Shown: positions 1-5,086, numbered from the stretch's first letter. The stretch: 5,122 nucleotides of DNA from Clostridia bacterium (GCA_900759005.1 CAAEUQ010000002.1:1-5122); one strand, 5' to 3'. Numbers and translations: made by a program. Notes: a model not told the origin generated them from the sequence alone.

Positions 1-30
1 CTGACACTTGCTGCCGCGGCACTCACCTCG

Positions 31-75
31 GAATCAGGTCGGTTAGCGACCTGATTCCTTTTCTTTCTTCTTTTC
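31..75 (+). terminator. Intrinsic terminator of a gene left of the window
   Basis: A perfect 10-bp inverted repeat (GAATCAGGTC at 31-40, GACCTGATTC at 48-57) with a 7-nt loop is followed directly by a pyrimidine tract very rich in T (58-75). The T-rich side is on the plus strand only; the minus-strand continuation has no T run, so it should end a plus-strand transcript entering from the left. The gene it serves is not in the window. A reading frame entering at position 1 stops at TGA 52-54 inside the hairpin, and another stops at 2-4, so the upstream gene's end cannot be fixed from here. Confidence 0.8.
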
Positions 76-97
76 GCTTCCTTTGTTCCCACGCCCC

Positions 98-128
98 GCA
101 AATTGCACCGGGAAGCGGCGCAATTTGC
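98..128. repeat. Inverted repeat (stem-loop) in the left intergenic region
   Basis: GCAAATTGC (98-106) and GCAATTTGC (120-128) form a perfect 9-bp stem around a 13-nt loop, with a further CCG/CGG pairing possible inside. On the plus strand a T6 run (136-141) starts 7 nt after the stem, which is too far for a textbook terminator. On the minus strand no T run follows. It may be a back-up terminator or a remnant; its function is unknown. Nothing else gene-like was seen between 58 and 193. Confidence 0.45.
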
Positions 129-150
129 TTTCAGCTTTTTTGGGCAATGC

Positions 151-182
151 AAAAGCCGCGTATTTCGGTTTGAATGCGCGGC
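151..182 (-). terminator. Probable terminator of the M20 amidohydrolase gene
   Basis: Read on the minus strand, GCCGCG (182-177) and CGCGGC (160-155) form a 6-bp all-GC stem. A 16-nt loop can extend by an inner ATT/AAT pairing, and TTTT (154-151) follows at once. It begins 12 nt after the amidohydrolase stop codon, the expected place for an intrinsic terminator. The T run is short, so termination may be only partial. Confidence 0.55.
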
Positions 183-193
183 TGGACTTTTGT

Positions 194-1537
194 TTAGTAT
201 TTGGCTTCCGCTTGGGTTTTGTTCGGATAAACGACGAGGTCTTCGTCCTTTTTATGTGCGTTCATGGCGGCGAAATAGGCGGGGATGCTTTCATAGCGCG
301 GTTTGAATGCGTGGATAATCTGCTTAGCTTTTTCAGCTTGGTTTTTCAGAAGCGCGTTCAGCAGCAAAAGCTGCCCCTGCGCGGAAAGGATGCACGCCGT
401 TTCAAAATCTCGGAGATAATAATCGTCGCCATGGCTGGAGCCGCCCGCGCCGTGGACATGCGGGTGAATGCACGGGAAAATACAGCTCAGGTTGCCCATA
501 TCCGTGCTGCCGCCGCCCCAATGATCGGTCAGGATCGATTTTTCCGGCGCGGAAATTTCGCCCATGATCCGAACCGCCAGCTCGGCGAGGTTCGGATCGT
601 TGATCAGCGGCGCATAGCTCAAATCGTTTTTCACGTGAACGCCTGCTCCCATCGCGATTGCGCAGCCGGCAAGCGCGCGATTGATTTTCCGGTTCGCATC
701 CGCCATTGCCTCAATGGTCGCGCCGCGGACATAGCTGTCCAGATGCGCACGATCGGGAATGATATTCACGGATTCGCCGCCGGAGGTCATAATCGGGTGC
801 ACGCGGATATGGTCGCTTTCCGGAAAGGTTTCGCGCAGCGCGTTGATCGCCTGAATGCCGAGCGTCGCGGCATAGAGCGCATTCACGCCGAGATGCGGAC
901 TGCCGCCGGCGTGCGCGGGCTTTCCGATGAAATCGATGGATTGAATGAGAATGCCGTTGCCGCCCTTATGACAGTCGAACGCAATGTCCTCGCGATTGCC
1001 GGTATGGAACATGAATGCGATATCCACGCCGTCCATATAGCCGCGGCGCATGAATTCGTCCTTGCCGCAATAATATTCGATCGTGCCCTGCCGACGAAGC
1101 GATTCGCGAAATCCAATCTCGACGCCCTCCTCCGCGGGCACTGCCATCAGGCGAACGGAGCCGGAAAGCCCGTCCAGCGCGCCGGGCTCCTTCAGCGCAA
1201 GCGCGATTCCCGTCATCGCAGCGCACTGAGCGTTATGCCCGCAGGCATGGGCGCGGCGATTCACGGCGGCGAAGTGATTGGGAGCAACGAGCGCGTCGAG
1301 CTCGCAGAGAATCAACACCTTTGGTCCCGGAATGCCGGTATCAATGTCGGCATAAAAGCCGGGAATATCGTCGGGCGCAACCACGGAATAGCCCGCGGAT
1401 TCGAACACATTCTGAAGAAATTTCGAGCTCTCCCATTCGCGATAGCCTGTTTCCGGATGCGTCCATAGAAAATCGAGCGTTTCGCGCATGGCATTCTCAT
1501 GCTTTTCGACCCACGCGCGCGCTTGTTCGTTTCGCAT
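194..1537 (-). CDS. M20-family amidohydrolase / metallopeptidase (AbgB/M20D-like)
   Basis: This 447-residue protein is a cytoplasmic zinc-type amidohydrolase of the M20 peptidase clan, with no signal peptide or membrane segment. Visible family marks are the HACGHN metal motif (residues 97-102, candidate ligands C99 and H101), the acidic pair E136-E137 in AEEG (general base and metal ligand by family analogy), H178 in FMFHTG, and the lid/dimerisation-domain motif GKPAHAGGSPHLGVNA (205-220). GGGSTDMGN (341-349) and a late histidine, H369, in SSHGDDYY complete the set. Asn after the second motif histidine and the GSTDMGN string resemble AbgB (p-aminobenzoyl-glutamate hydrolase subunit) more than hippurate-type M20D enzymes, which usually have Asp there. 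The substrate is probably an N-acylated or N-aromatic amino acid, but it cannot be read from sequence. No AbgA partner gene is adjacent, so the specific AbgB function is doubtful. The ATG at 1537 is supported by GGAGGG 6 nt upstream. The gene is divergent from the M32 carboxypeptidase. Confidence 0.93.
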   Translation of the reverse strand: MRNEQARAWVEKHENAMRETLDFLWTHPETGYREWESSKFLQNVFESAGYSVVAPDDIPGFYADIDTGIPGPKVLILCELDALVAPNHFAAVNRRAHACGHNAQCAAMTGIALALKEPGALDGLSGSVRLMAVPAEEGVEIGFRESLRRQGTIEYYCGKDEFMRRGYMDGVDIAFMFHTGNREDIAFDCHKGGNGILIQSIDFIGKPAHAGGSPHLGVNALYAATLGIQAINALRETFPESDHIRVHPIMTSGGESVNIIPDRAHLDSYVRGATIEAMADANRKINRALAGCAIAMGAGVHVKNDLSYAPLINDPNLAELAVRIMGEISAPEKSILTDHWGGGSTDMGNLSCIFPCIHPHVHGAGGSSHGDDYYLRDFETACILSAQGQLLLLNALLKNQAEKAKQIIHAFKPRYESIPAYFAAMNAHKKDEDLVVYPNKTQAEAKY

Positions 1538-1543
1538 AGCGTT

Positions 1544-1549
1544 CCCTCC
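1544..1549 (-). promoter_or_regulatory. Ribosome binding site of the amidohydrolase
   Basis: GGAGGG on the minus strand sits 6 nt before the ATG at 1537-1535. This is close to ideal and fixes the start. With the predicted transcription start near 1558, the leader is only about 21 nt. Confidence 0.8.
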
Positions 1550-1564
1550 GTCGTTTTTGTTTTC

Positions 1565-1573
1565 ATTATAGCA
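1565..1573 (-). promoter_or_regulatory. Extended -10 promoter of the amidohydrolase gene
   Basis: The minus strand reads TGCTATAAT at 1573-1565, an exact TATAAT with the TGn extension. At 17-nt spacing the -35 position (1593-1588) is GC-rich and does not resemble TTGACA, so the extended -10 probably carries the promoter. The predicted start of transcription is near 1558. Confidence 0.7.
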
Positions 1574-1579
1574 GATTTA

Positions 1580-1608
1580 TTGTGTTCGCGGCGGATTTGT
1601 GCTATAAT
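1580..1608 (+). promoter_or_regulatory. Extended -10 promoter of the M32 carboxypeptidase gene
   Basis: TGCTATAAT lies at 1600-1608, an exact extended -10. A weak -35 (TTGTGT, 1580-1585) lies 17 nt upstream of the TATAAT hexamer. The predicted transcription start is near 1615, giving a leader of about 17 nt before the ATG at 1632. Its core is the mirror image of the amidohydrolase promoter core across a 26-nt spacer, so the two polymerase footprints must overlap. Confidence 0.7.
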
Positions 1609-1618
1609 TTTTTTGAAT

Positions 1619-1625
1619 GAGAGGG
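1619..1625 (+). promoter_or_regulatory. Ribosome binding site that decides the carboxypeptidase start
   Basis: GAGAGGG (1619-1625) ends 6 nt before the ATG at 1632. An in-frame ATG at 1617 lies on top of this site and only about 2 nt after the predicted transcription start, so it could be used only by leaderless initiation. The ATG at 1632 is preferred. Confidence 0.7.
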
Positions 1626-1631
1626 ATTTTT

Positions 1632-3128
1632 ATGGAACTGAACGAGATGATTTCAAAGCTCGAAGCGCTGGAAAAGCGCATTGTCGCTTATAATCACGCC
1701 GCGGGGCTGATTTCCTACGACGGTCAGACCACCGCGCCGCGCGGCACGGGCGAGAACCGCGCGGAAACGCTCGGCGTCCTGTCCGAGGAGATTTACAAAT
1801 TGAATACCGGCGCGGAGACGGTCGAGCTGCTGGACGCGCTGAATGCCCGCGCAGACGAGCTGAACGAGGTCACGAAGCGCGTGGTCGAGGTCATGCGCCG
1901 CGACATCGTTGAAATGCGCAAAATTCCGGCGGAGGAATACATCGAATTCCAGAAGCTGTACAGCATTTCGCAGGACGTATGGCACGAGGCGAAGGAAAAG
2001 AGCGATTTTGCGATGTTCGAGCCGTACCTTAAGCGCGTGGTGGACTCGATGAAGAAGATCGCGGGCTATGTTGCGCCGGAAAAGAACGCGTATGATTACT
2101 GGCTGGATAATTTCGAGCGTGGTCTGACGCGCGAAAAGTGTGATCGCTTCTTCGATACGCTGAAGGCGGGTCTGGTTCCGCTGATCGAAAAGGTGAAAAA
2201 CGCGCCGCAGCCGGACGACAGCTTCCTCCGCGGCGAATTCCCGATCGAAAAACAGCGGATTCTTTCCGATAAGCTGATGGAGATCTTGCAAATCGACCGC
2301 GACCACTGCGGCATCGGCGAAACCGAGCATCCGTTCACCACGAATTTCACAAAATACGACGTTCGCATCACCACGAATTACGATCTTCACGATTTCTCCA
2401 GCTCCATGTACAGCGTGATTCACGAAGGCGGACACGCGCTGTACGAGCTGCACATCGCGGACAAGCTCGCTTACACGATGATCGGTTCCGGCGTTTCGAT
2501 GGGCATTCACGAAAGCCAGTCGCGCTTCTATGAAAACCTGCTCGGCAGATCGTTTGGATTCGTGAAAAACGTCTCTCCAATCCTGCGCGAGCTGTTCCCG
2601 CAGCTTGCGAATGTGACGGACGAGCAGCTCTATCGCGCGCTCAACAAATCCACGCCGTCGCTGGTTCGCACGCTCGCGGACGAGCTGACCTATTGCCTGC
2701 ACATCATGGTGCGCTACGAGCTGGAAAAGCGCCTGTTCGACGGCTCGCTCGACGTGCACGATCTGCCGCGCGAATGGAACCGGCTGTATAAGGAAATGCT
2801 CGGGCTGGACGTTCCGAACGACCGCGAGGGCGTTTTGCAGGACAGCCACTGGTCTTTCGGCGCAATCGGCTATTTCCCGAGCTATGCGCTCGGCAGCGCA
2901 TACGGCGCGCAGCTGCTGAAAAAGATGAAGGAAACCGTAAACGTCGACGAATGCCTCGACAAGGGCGACTTAAAGCCGATCAACGCCTGGCTCGAAGAGC
3001 ACATCTGGCAGTACGGCGGGCTCTATCAGCCGGAAGTTCTGCTCGAAAAAGCGCTCGGCGAACCCTTCGACCCAAGCTGCTACGTCGGTTACCTCACGGA
3101 AAAATATTCAAAGCTCTATAACCTGTAA
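1632..3128 (+). CDS. M32-family metallocarboxypeptidase (carboxypeptidase Taq)
   Basis: This 498-residue cytoplasmic zinc carboxypeptidase (EC 3.4.17.19 type) should remove residues one by one from peptide C-termini. The signature motifs of family M32 appear in order: HPF (233-235), DVRIT (243-247), the HEGGH zinc site (264-268; ligands H264 and H268, catalytic E265), and HESQ (293-296; third ligand E294). VRTLAD (345-350) and GVLQDSHW (400-407) follow. The 30-residue distance from the first zinc histidine to the third ligand matches the family, as does the overall length of about 500. The protein is largely helical, with no signal peptide. Start: ATG 1632 has a GAGAGGG site 6 nt upstream; starting at 1617 would add only five residues. 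The gene is intact and monocistronic, bounded by its own promoter and a terminator right after the stop. A role in turnover of intracellular peptides or peptide nutrients is inferred. Confidence 0.96.
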   Translation: MELNEMISKLEALEKRIVAYNHAAGLISYDGQTTAPRGTGENRAETLGVLSEEIYKLNTGAETVELLDALNARADELNEVTKRVVEVMRRDIVEMRKIPAEEYIEFQKLYSISQDVWHEAKEKSDFAMFEPYLKRVVDSMKKIAGYVAPEKNAYDYWLDNFERGLTREKCDRFFDTLKAGLVPLIEKVKNAPQPDDSFLRGEFPIEKQRILSDKLMEILQIDRDHCGIGETEHPFTTNFTKYDVRITTNYDLHDFSSSMYSVIHEGGHALYELHIADKLAYTMIGSGVSMGIHESQSRFYENLLGRSFGFVKNVSPILRELFPQLANVTDEQLYRALNKSTPSLVRTLADELTYCLHIMVRYELEKRLFDGSLDVHDLPREWNRLYKEMLGLDVPNDREGVLQDSHWSFGAIGYFPSYALGSAYGAQLLKKMKETVNVDECLDKGDLKPINAWLEEHIWQYGGLYQPEVLLEKALGEPFDPSCYVGYLTEKYSKLYNL

Positions 3129-3172
3129 AAAAGAAAACTCCCGCCGCCTGATAAGGCAGCGGGATGATTTTT
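3127..3172. terminator. Bidirectional terminator between convergent genes
   Basis: CCCGC (3140-3144) and GCGGG (3159-3163) pair. After one C/A mismatch, GCC (3146-3148) pairs with GGC (3155-3157) around the 6-nt loop TGATAA. On the plus strand T5 (3168-3172) follows. On the minus strand the stem is followed by a longer T-rich tract (complement of 3138-3127). It thus serves both the carboxypeptidase (stop 3126-3128) and mgtE (stop 3173-3171). Each T run overlaps the stop codon of the opposite gene. Confidence 0.85.
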
Positions 3173-4541
3173 ATGCCGCTCCGATCGAGAAAACTCTGGT
3201 TGCGATCGTGAACAGGATGGTCAGCGATGCGGCGTCGACCAGCGTCGTAATCAGCGGACTCGCCATCAGCGCCGGATCCAGATGAATCGCCTTTGCAAGA
3301 AGCGGCAGCGAACAACCGATCAGCTTTGCGATAATGATCGTGCAGAACATCGTCAGCGACACGATCAGCGCAACATTCGTTCCATAGCTCGTCAGGAAGA
3401 AAATCCGCAGGAAGTTGACCGACGCGAGCGCCACGCCCAAAATCAGCGCCACGCGCAGCTCCTTCCACATGACCTTCCAGATATTCTTCGGCTCGATTTC
3501 GCCCAGCGCAAGACCGCGGATCGCCAGCGTGGACGCCTGAGAGCCGCAGTTGCCGCCCGTGTCCATCAGCATCGGAATGCTCGCAACCAGCGCGACGCCC
3601 AGTCCCGCGGCGCTTTCGAGCACCTTTTCAAAGTGCGTGATGATCTGCCCTGTAAACAGCGCTGAAATCATCAGAATCAGCAGCCACGGCAGTCGGTTTT
3701 TCGCAAGCGTCAGAACGCTGGTCTTCAGATACGTGTCGTCCGAAGGCAGCATTGCCGCCATCTTTTCGAAGTCCTCGGTGTTCTCCTCTTCGATAACGTC
3801 CACGATATCGTCGACCGTGATGATACCGACCATGCGGTTTTCATGATCGACCACCGGAATGGACAGGAGGTCGTATTTGCGAACCGTGTCGGCGACGAGC
3901 TCCTGGTCGTCCGTCGTGCGCACGGAGATCACCTGCGTGTTCATCAGCTGCTCGACCTTTCGATCATCCGCGGAGAGCAGCAGCTTTCTCAGCGCCACCG
4001 TGCCCAGCAGCACGCGGCGATCGTCCAGAATATACAGCGTATTGATCGTTTCCTTGTCCGGCGCGTTCTGGCGAATCGCGTCCATCGCCTGACCGACCGT
4101 CGTACCCACATGGAAATCCATGTATTCGATAGTCATGATGCTGCCGGCGCTGTTTTCCGGATAGCGCAGAAACTGATTGATCAGCGCGCGCTTATTTTCA
4201 TCGCAGTTTTTCAGGATGCGCTTGACCACGCCTGCGGGCAGCTCCTCCAGAAAGTCGACCGCGTCGTCGATGAACATATCGTCCAGAATGCGAACGGCTT
4301 CCTCGTCGCCCAGCGCATCGATGATGCGCGCCTGCTGATCCGCGTCCATATAGGAGAAAATCTCCGCGGAAATGTCCTTCGGCAGCAGACGGAACACGAG
4401 AAGCATCTTATCGTTGTCCAGCGTCTGTAAATATTCGGCGATGTCGACTTCGTTGAGCATATTCAGCGCGCCGCGGAGCTCCGCCTTCTTGCCGGCGTCC
4501 AGCAACGCATTGAGTTTTACGCAAATTCTTTCAAAATCCAT
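3171..4541 (-). CDS. mgtE: Magnesium transporter MgtE
   Basis: This 456-residue channel-like Mg2+ transporter of the inner membrane has the normal MgtE length and domain order. An acidic MgtE_N helical domain (about 25-130) is followed by a CBS-domain pair (about 133-255, opening at YPENSAGSIMT). A connecting helix (about 255-280) and five transmembrane segments (about 284-304, 311-336, 361-384, 389-415, 427-450) complete it. The family signature region PMLMDTGGNCGSQAS (323-337) is present in TM2. D436 in TM5 (LVDAASL) corresponds to the pore aspartate that selects Mg2+ in Thermus MgtE. In the family, the N and CBS domains bind Mg2+ and close the pore when cytosolic Mg2+ is high. Start choice: the ATG at 4541 lies 9 nt after AAAAGGAGG. 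The in-frame ATG at 4550 touches the Shine-Dalgarno, and the one at 4577 lies in a hairpin with no site. It is probably transcribed alone, from a promoter about 256 nt upstream. Confidence 0.96.
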   Translation of the reverse strand: MDFERICVKLNALLDAGKKAELRGALNMLNEVDIAEYLQTLDNDKMLLVFRLLPKDISAEIFSYMDADQQARIIDALGDEEAVRILDDMFIDDAVDFLEELPAGVVKRILKNCDENKRALINQFLRYPENSAGSIMTIEYMDFHVGTTVGQAMDAIRQNAPDKETINTLYILDDRRVLLGTVALRKLLLSADDRKVEQLMNTQVISVRTTDDQELVADTVRKYDLLSIPVVDHENRMVGIITVDDIVDVIEEENTEDFEKMAAMLPSDDTYLKTSVLTLAKNRLPWLLILMISALFTGQIITHFEKVLESAAGLGVALVASIPMLMDTGGNCGSQASTLAIRGLALGEIEPKNIWKVMWKELRVALILGVALASVNFLRIFFLTSYGTNVALIVSLTMFCTIIIAKLIGCSLPLLAKAIHLDPALMASPLITTLVDAASLTILFTIATRVFSIGAA

Positions 4542-4550
4542 GGGCTTCAT

Positions 4551-4559
4551 CCTCCTTTT
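4551..4559 (-). promoter_or_regulatory. Ribosome binding site of mgtE
   Basis: AAAAGGAGG on the minus strand ends 9 nt before the ATG at 4541 and 0 nt before an in-frame ATG at 4550, so the inner ATG is the usable start. The site is preceded by an AT-rich single-stranded stretch and a tight GC hairpin (4569-4586). Confidence 0.75.
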
Positions 4560-4568
4560 ACGATTGAT

Positions 4569-4586
4569 CGCGCGCAAAAGCGCACG
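4569..4586 (-). promoter_or_regulatory. GC-rich hairpin just upstream of the mgtE ribosome binding site
   Basis: The minus strand reads CGTGCGC (4586-4580), loop TTTT, GCGCGCG (4575-4569), a 7-bp stem with one G-U pair. It ends 9 nt before the AAAAGGAGG site and leaves that site free. It could insulate the site from upstream structure or be the last element of a regulatory fold. Confidence 0.5.
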
Positions 4587-4595
4587 CAGAACTCA

Positions 4596-4622
4596 GCCGC
4601 CTGTTTTCAAAAAACAAGCGAC
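4596..4622 (-). promoter_or_regulatory. 12-bp hairpin in the mgtE leader with G-U pairs
   Basis: On the minus-strand RNA, positions 4622-4611 pair with 4607-4596 without interruption around a UUG loop: 12 pairs, two of them G-U. The plus-strand copy of the same segment has A/C mismatches at those two places, so the stem is good only in the mgtE transcript. No T run follows on the minus strand, so it is not a terminator. Confidence 0.55.
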
Positions 4623-4673
4623 CCCTGACCTATGACGATCGAATCTCTGTAGTGAAGAAAGAAGACCTGCCTT

Positions 4674-4719
4674 AAAAAATCAGCGGCGCGGCAATGAACG
4701 CACGCCTCGAGGCACGCCG
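4674..4719 (-). terminator. Possible attenuator (weak intrinsic terminator) in the mgtE leader
   Basis: On the minus strand CGGCGTG (4719-4713) can pair with CGCGCCG (4690-4684) over 7 bp with one G-U. A T6 run (4679-4674) follows after a 4-nt gap, longer than usual. Two competing stems use the same bases: 4717-4711 with 4706-4700 (loop TCGA), and 4706-4701 with 4690-4685. These exclusive pairings followed by T6, inside a leader, are what an attenuator would show. The gap before the T run and the wobble pairs make termination uncertain. Confidence 0.35.
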
Positions 4720-4751
4720 TCCGTCGACATACATCTTCCACCGTCGTCCAT
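4680..4751 (-). CDS. Candidate 23-residue leader ORF upstream of mgtE
   Basis: An ATG at 4751 follows GGGAGG (4766-4761) at 9-nt spacing, the same spacing as at mgtE. The frame runs 23 codons to TGA at 4682-4680: MDDGGRCMSTDGVPRGVRSL followed by PRR. The stop abuts the T6 run of the possible attenuator. The peptide has two aspartates right after Met, then prolines and a basic end. I do not recognise it. Enterobacterial mgtA is controlled by a short leader peptide (MgtL) that uses acidic and proline residues to sense low Mg2+, so the placement is suggestive, but no homology is claimed. The segment may equally be untranslated leader RNA. An overlapping open frame (ATG 4800, stop 4674-4672) lacks a ribosome binding site. 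Confidence 0.3.
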   Translation of the reverse strand: MDDGGRCMSTDGVPRGVRSLPRR

Positions 4752-4803
4752 GCTTTGCCACCTCCCGAATCAGACTTGAAAAGGGAAAACTGTCTCCCAT
4801 ATA

Positions 4804-4832
4804 ATGATACCCTCGAATGCGCCGCGCGTCAA
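4804..4832 (-). promoter_or_regulatory. Promoter of the mgtE transcript
   Basis: The minus strand has TTGACG (4832-4827), a 17-nt spacer and TATCAT (4809-4804). Each hexamer differs from the sigma-A consensus at one position. Transcription should start near 4797. I found no comparable promoter between here and the mgtE start. Confidence 0.75.
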
Positions 4833-4897
4833 CCCTAAATTTGAAATTAACATTCGCATTTGCGCGCAATTCAACATATACTTAACATGAAAAAGTA

Positions 4898-4926
4898 TTG
4901 CAATTTGGGCTGTAATCTGATATAAT
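4898..4926 (+). promoter_or_regulatory. Promoter of the tRNA-Ala gene
   Basis: TTGCAA (4898-4903), a 17-nt spacer and an exact TATAAT (4921-4926) form a strong sigma-A promoter. The predicted start is near 4933, about 28 nt before the mature tRNA 5' end. It points away from the mgtE promoter, with about 65 nt of AT-rich DNA between the two -35 boxes in which nothing else was recognised. Confidence 0.8.
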
Positions 4927-4930
4927 CTAT

Positions 4931-4950
4931 TTTGTTCGAGAGCGAACGAA
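4931..4950 (+). repeat. Inverted repeat in the tRNA precursor leader
   Basis: TTTGTTCG (4931-4938) and CGAACGAAA (4943-4951) form an 8-bp stem, counting one T-G pair, around AGAG. It sits at the predicted start of the precursor RNA and ends 10 nt before the mature 5' end. It may shape the leader for RNase P processing; this is inference. Confidence 0.4.
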
Positions 4951-4960
4951 AACATAATAT

Positions 4961-5036
4961 GGGGCATTAGCACAGTTGGTAGCGCGCTACATTCGCATTG
5001 TAGAGGTCAGGAGTTCGAATCTCCTATGCTCCACCA
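4961..5036 (+). tRNA. tRNA-Ala, anticodon CGC
   Basis: The 76-nt cloverleaf is complete. The acceptor stem GGGGCAT/ATGCTCC includes the G3-U70 pair that is the identity mark for alanine. The D arm has loop AGTTGGTA, the anticodon stem CTACA/TGTAG is perfect, the anticodon CGC is at 4994-4996, the variable loop has 5 nt and the T arm AGGAG/CTCCT carries TTCGAAT. Discriminator A and CCA are encoded (5034-5036). It reads GCG alanine codons, which are frequent in the neighbouring genes. One oddity is an A12-C23 mismatch in the D stem (GCAC against GCGC), where alanine tRNAs normally have U-A. It is a single-gene unit with its own promoter and terminator. Confidence 0.97.
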
Positions 5037-5038
5037 AG

Positions 5039-5073
5039 TCCGTCCGAAAACATAGTTTTCGGACGGATATTTT
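5039..5073 (+). terminator. Intrinsic terminator of the tRNA-Ala gene
   Basis: A perfect 13-bp stem (5039-5051 with 5055-5067, ends TCCGTCCG/CGGACGGA) with loop ATA is followed by TATTTTATAC. It begins 2 nt after the CCA end, so the 3' trailer is essentially the terminator itself. Confidence 0.88.
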
Positions 5074-5086
5074 ATACTTTCCATAC

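Larger units (their letters stand above)
4542..4797 (-). promoter_or_regulatory. Long structured 5' leader of mgtE
   Basis: Between the predicted transcription start (about 4797) and the mgtE ATG lie about 256 nt, far longer than the ~20-nt leaders of the other two genes here. In order it holds a short GGGA/TCCC foldback, a Shine-Dalgarno with a 23-codon ORF, alternative GC stems ending in T6, a 12-bp hairpin and a 7-bp hairpin before the mgtE site. Leaders of mgtE in Firmicutes often carry the M-box (ykoK) Mg2+ riboswitch. I looked for its conserved blocks (GUUAGGUGAGGCUCCU-like and GACGCCAAUGG-like) and did not find them. Control by Mg2+ is therefore an inference from gene function and leader length. 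Confidence 0.5.

Noticed and set aside
12..21. 10-bp palindrome TGCCGCGGCA near the left edge
   Set aside because: It is short, expected by chance in GC-rich DNA, and has no associated T run or partner element in view.
83..1468. A 461-codon plus-strand open frame
   Set aside because: It lies wholly antisense to the M20 amidohydrolase, whose motifs, ribosome binding site and promoter are clear. The translation shows no family motif and is rich in Arg, Ala and His, as expected from the reverse of a GC-biased gene.
1617..1631. In-frame ATG at 1617 as the carboxypeptidase start
   Set aside because: It overlaps the GAGAGGG site that serves ATG 1632 and would be about 2 nt from the RNA 5' end. 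It adds only MRGIF to the protein.
1653..2849. A 398-codon minus-strand open frame inside the carboxypeptidase
   Set aside because: It is antisense to a complete M32 gene with all its signature motifs, and it has no ribosome binding site or recognisable domain. It is a codon-bias shadow.
3843..4430. A 195-codon plus-strand open frame antisense to mgtE
   Set aside because: It is fully inside mgtE on the opposite strand, with low-complexity Arg/His/Val-rich composition and no supporting start signals.
4542..4577. Longer mgtE starts at ATG 4577 or 4550
   Set aside because: ATG 4577 lies in a hairpin loop without a ribosome binding site, and ATG 4550 directly abuts GGAGG. ATG 4541 has proper spacing and matches the usual MgtE length.
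4672..4800. A 42-codon minus-strand frame starting at ATG 4800 in the mgtE leader
   Set aside because: The ATG would lie 3 nt upstream of the predicted transcription start and has no Shine-Dalgarno. The 23-codon frame with GGGAGG is the better candidate in this segment.
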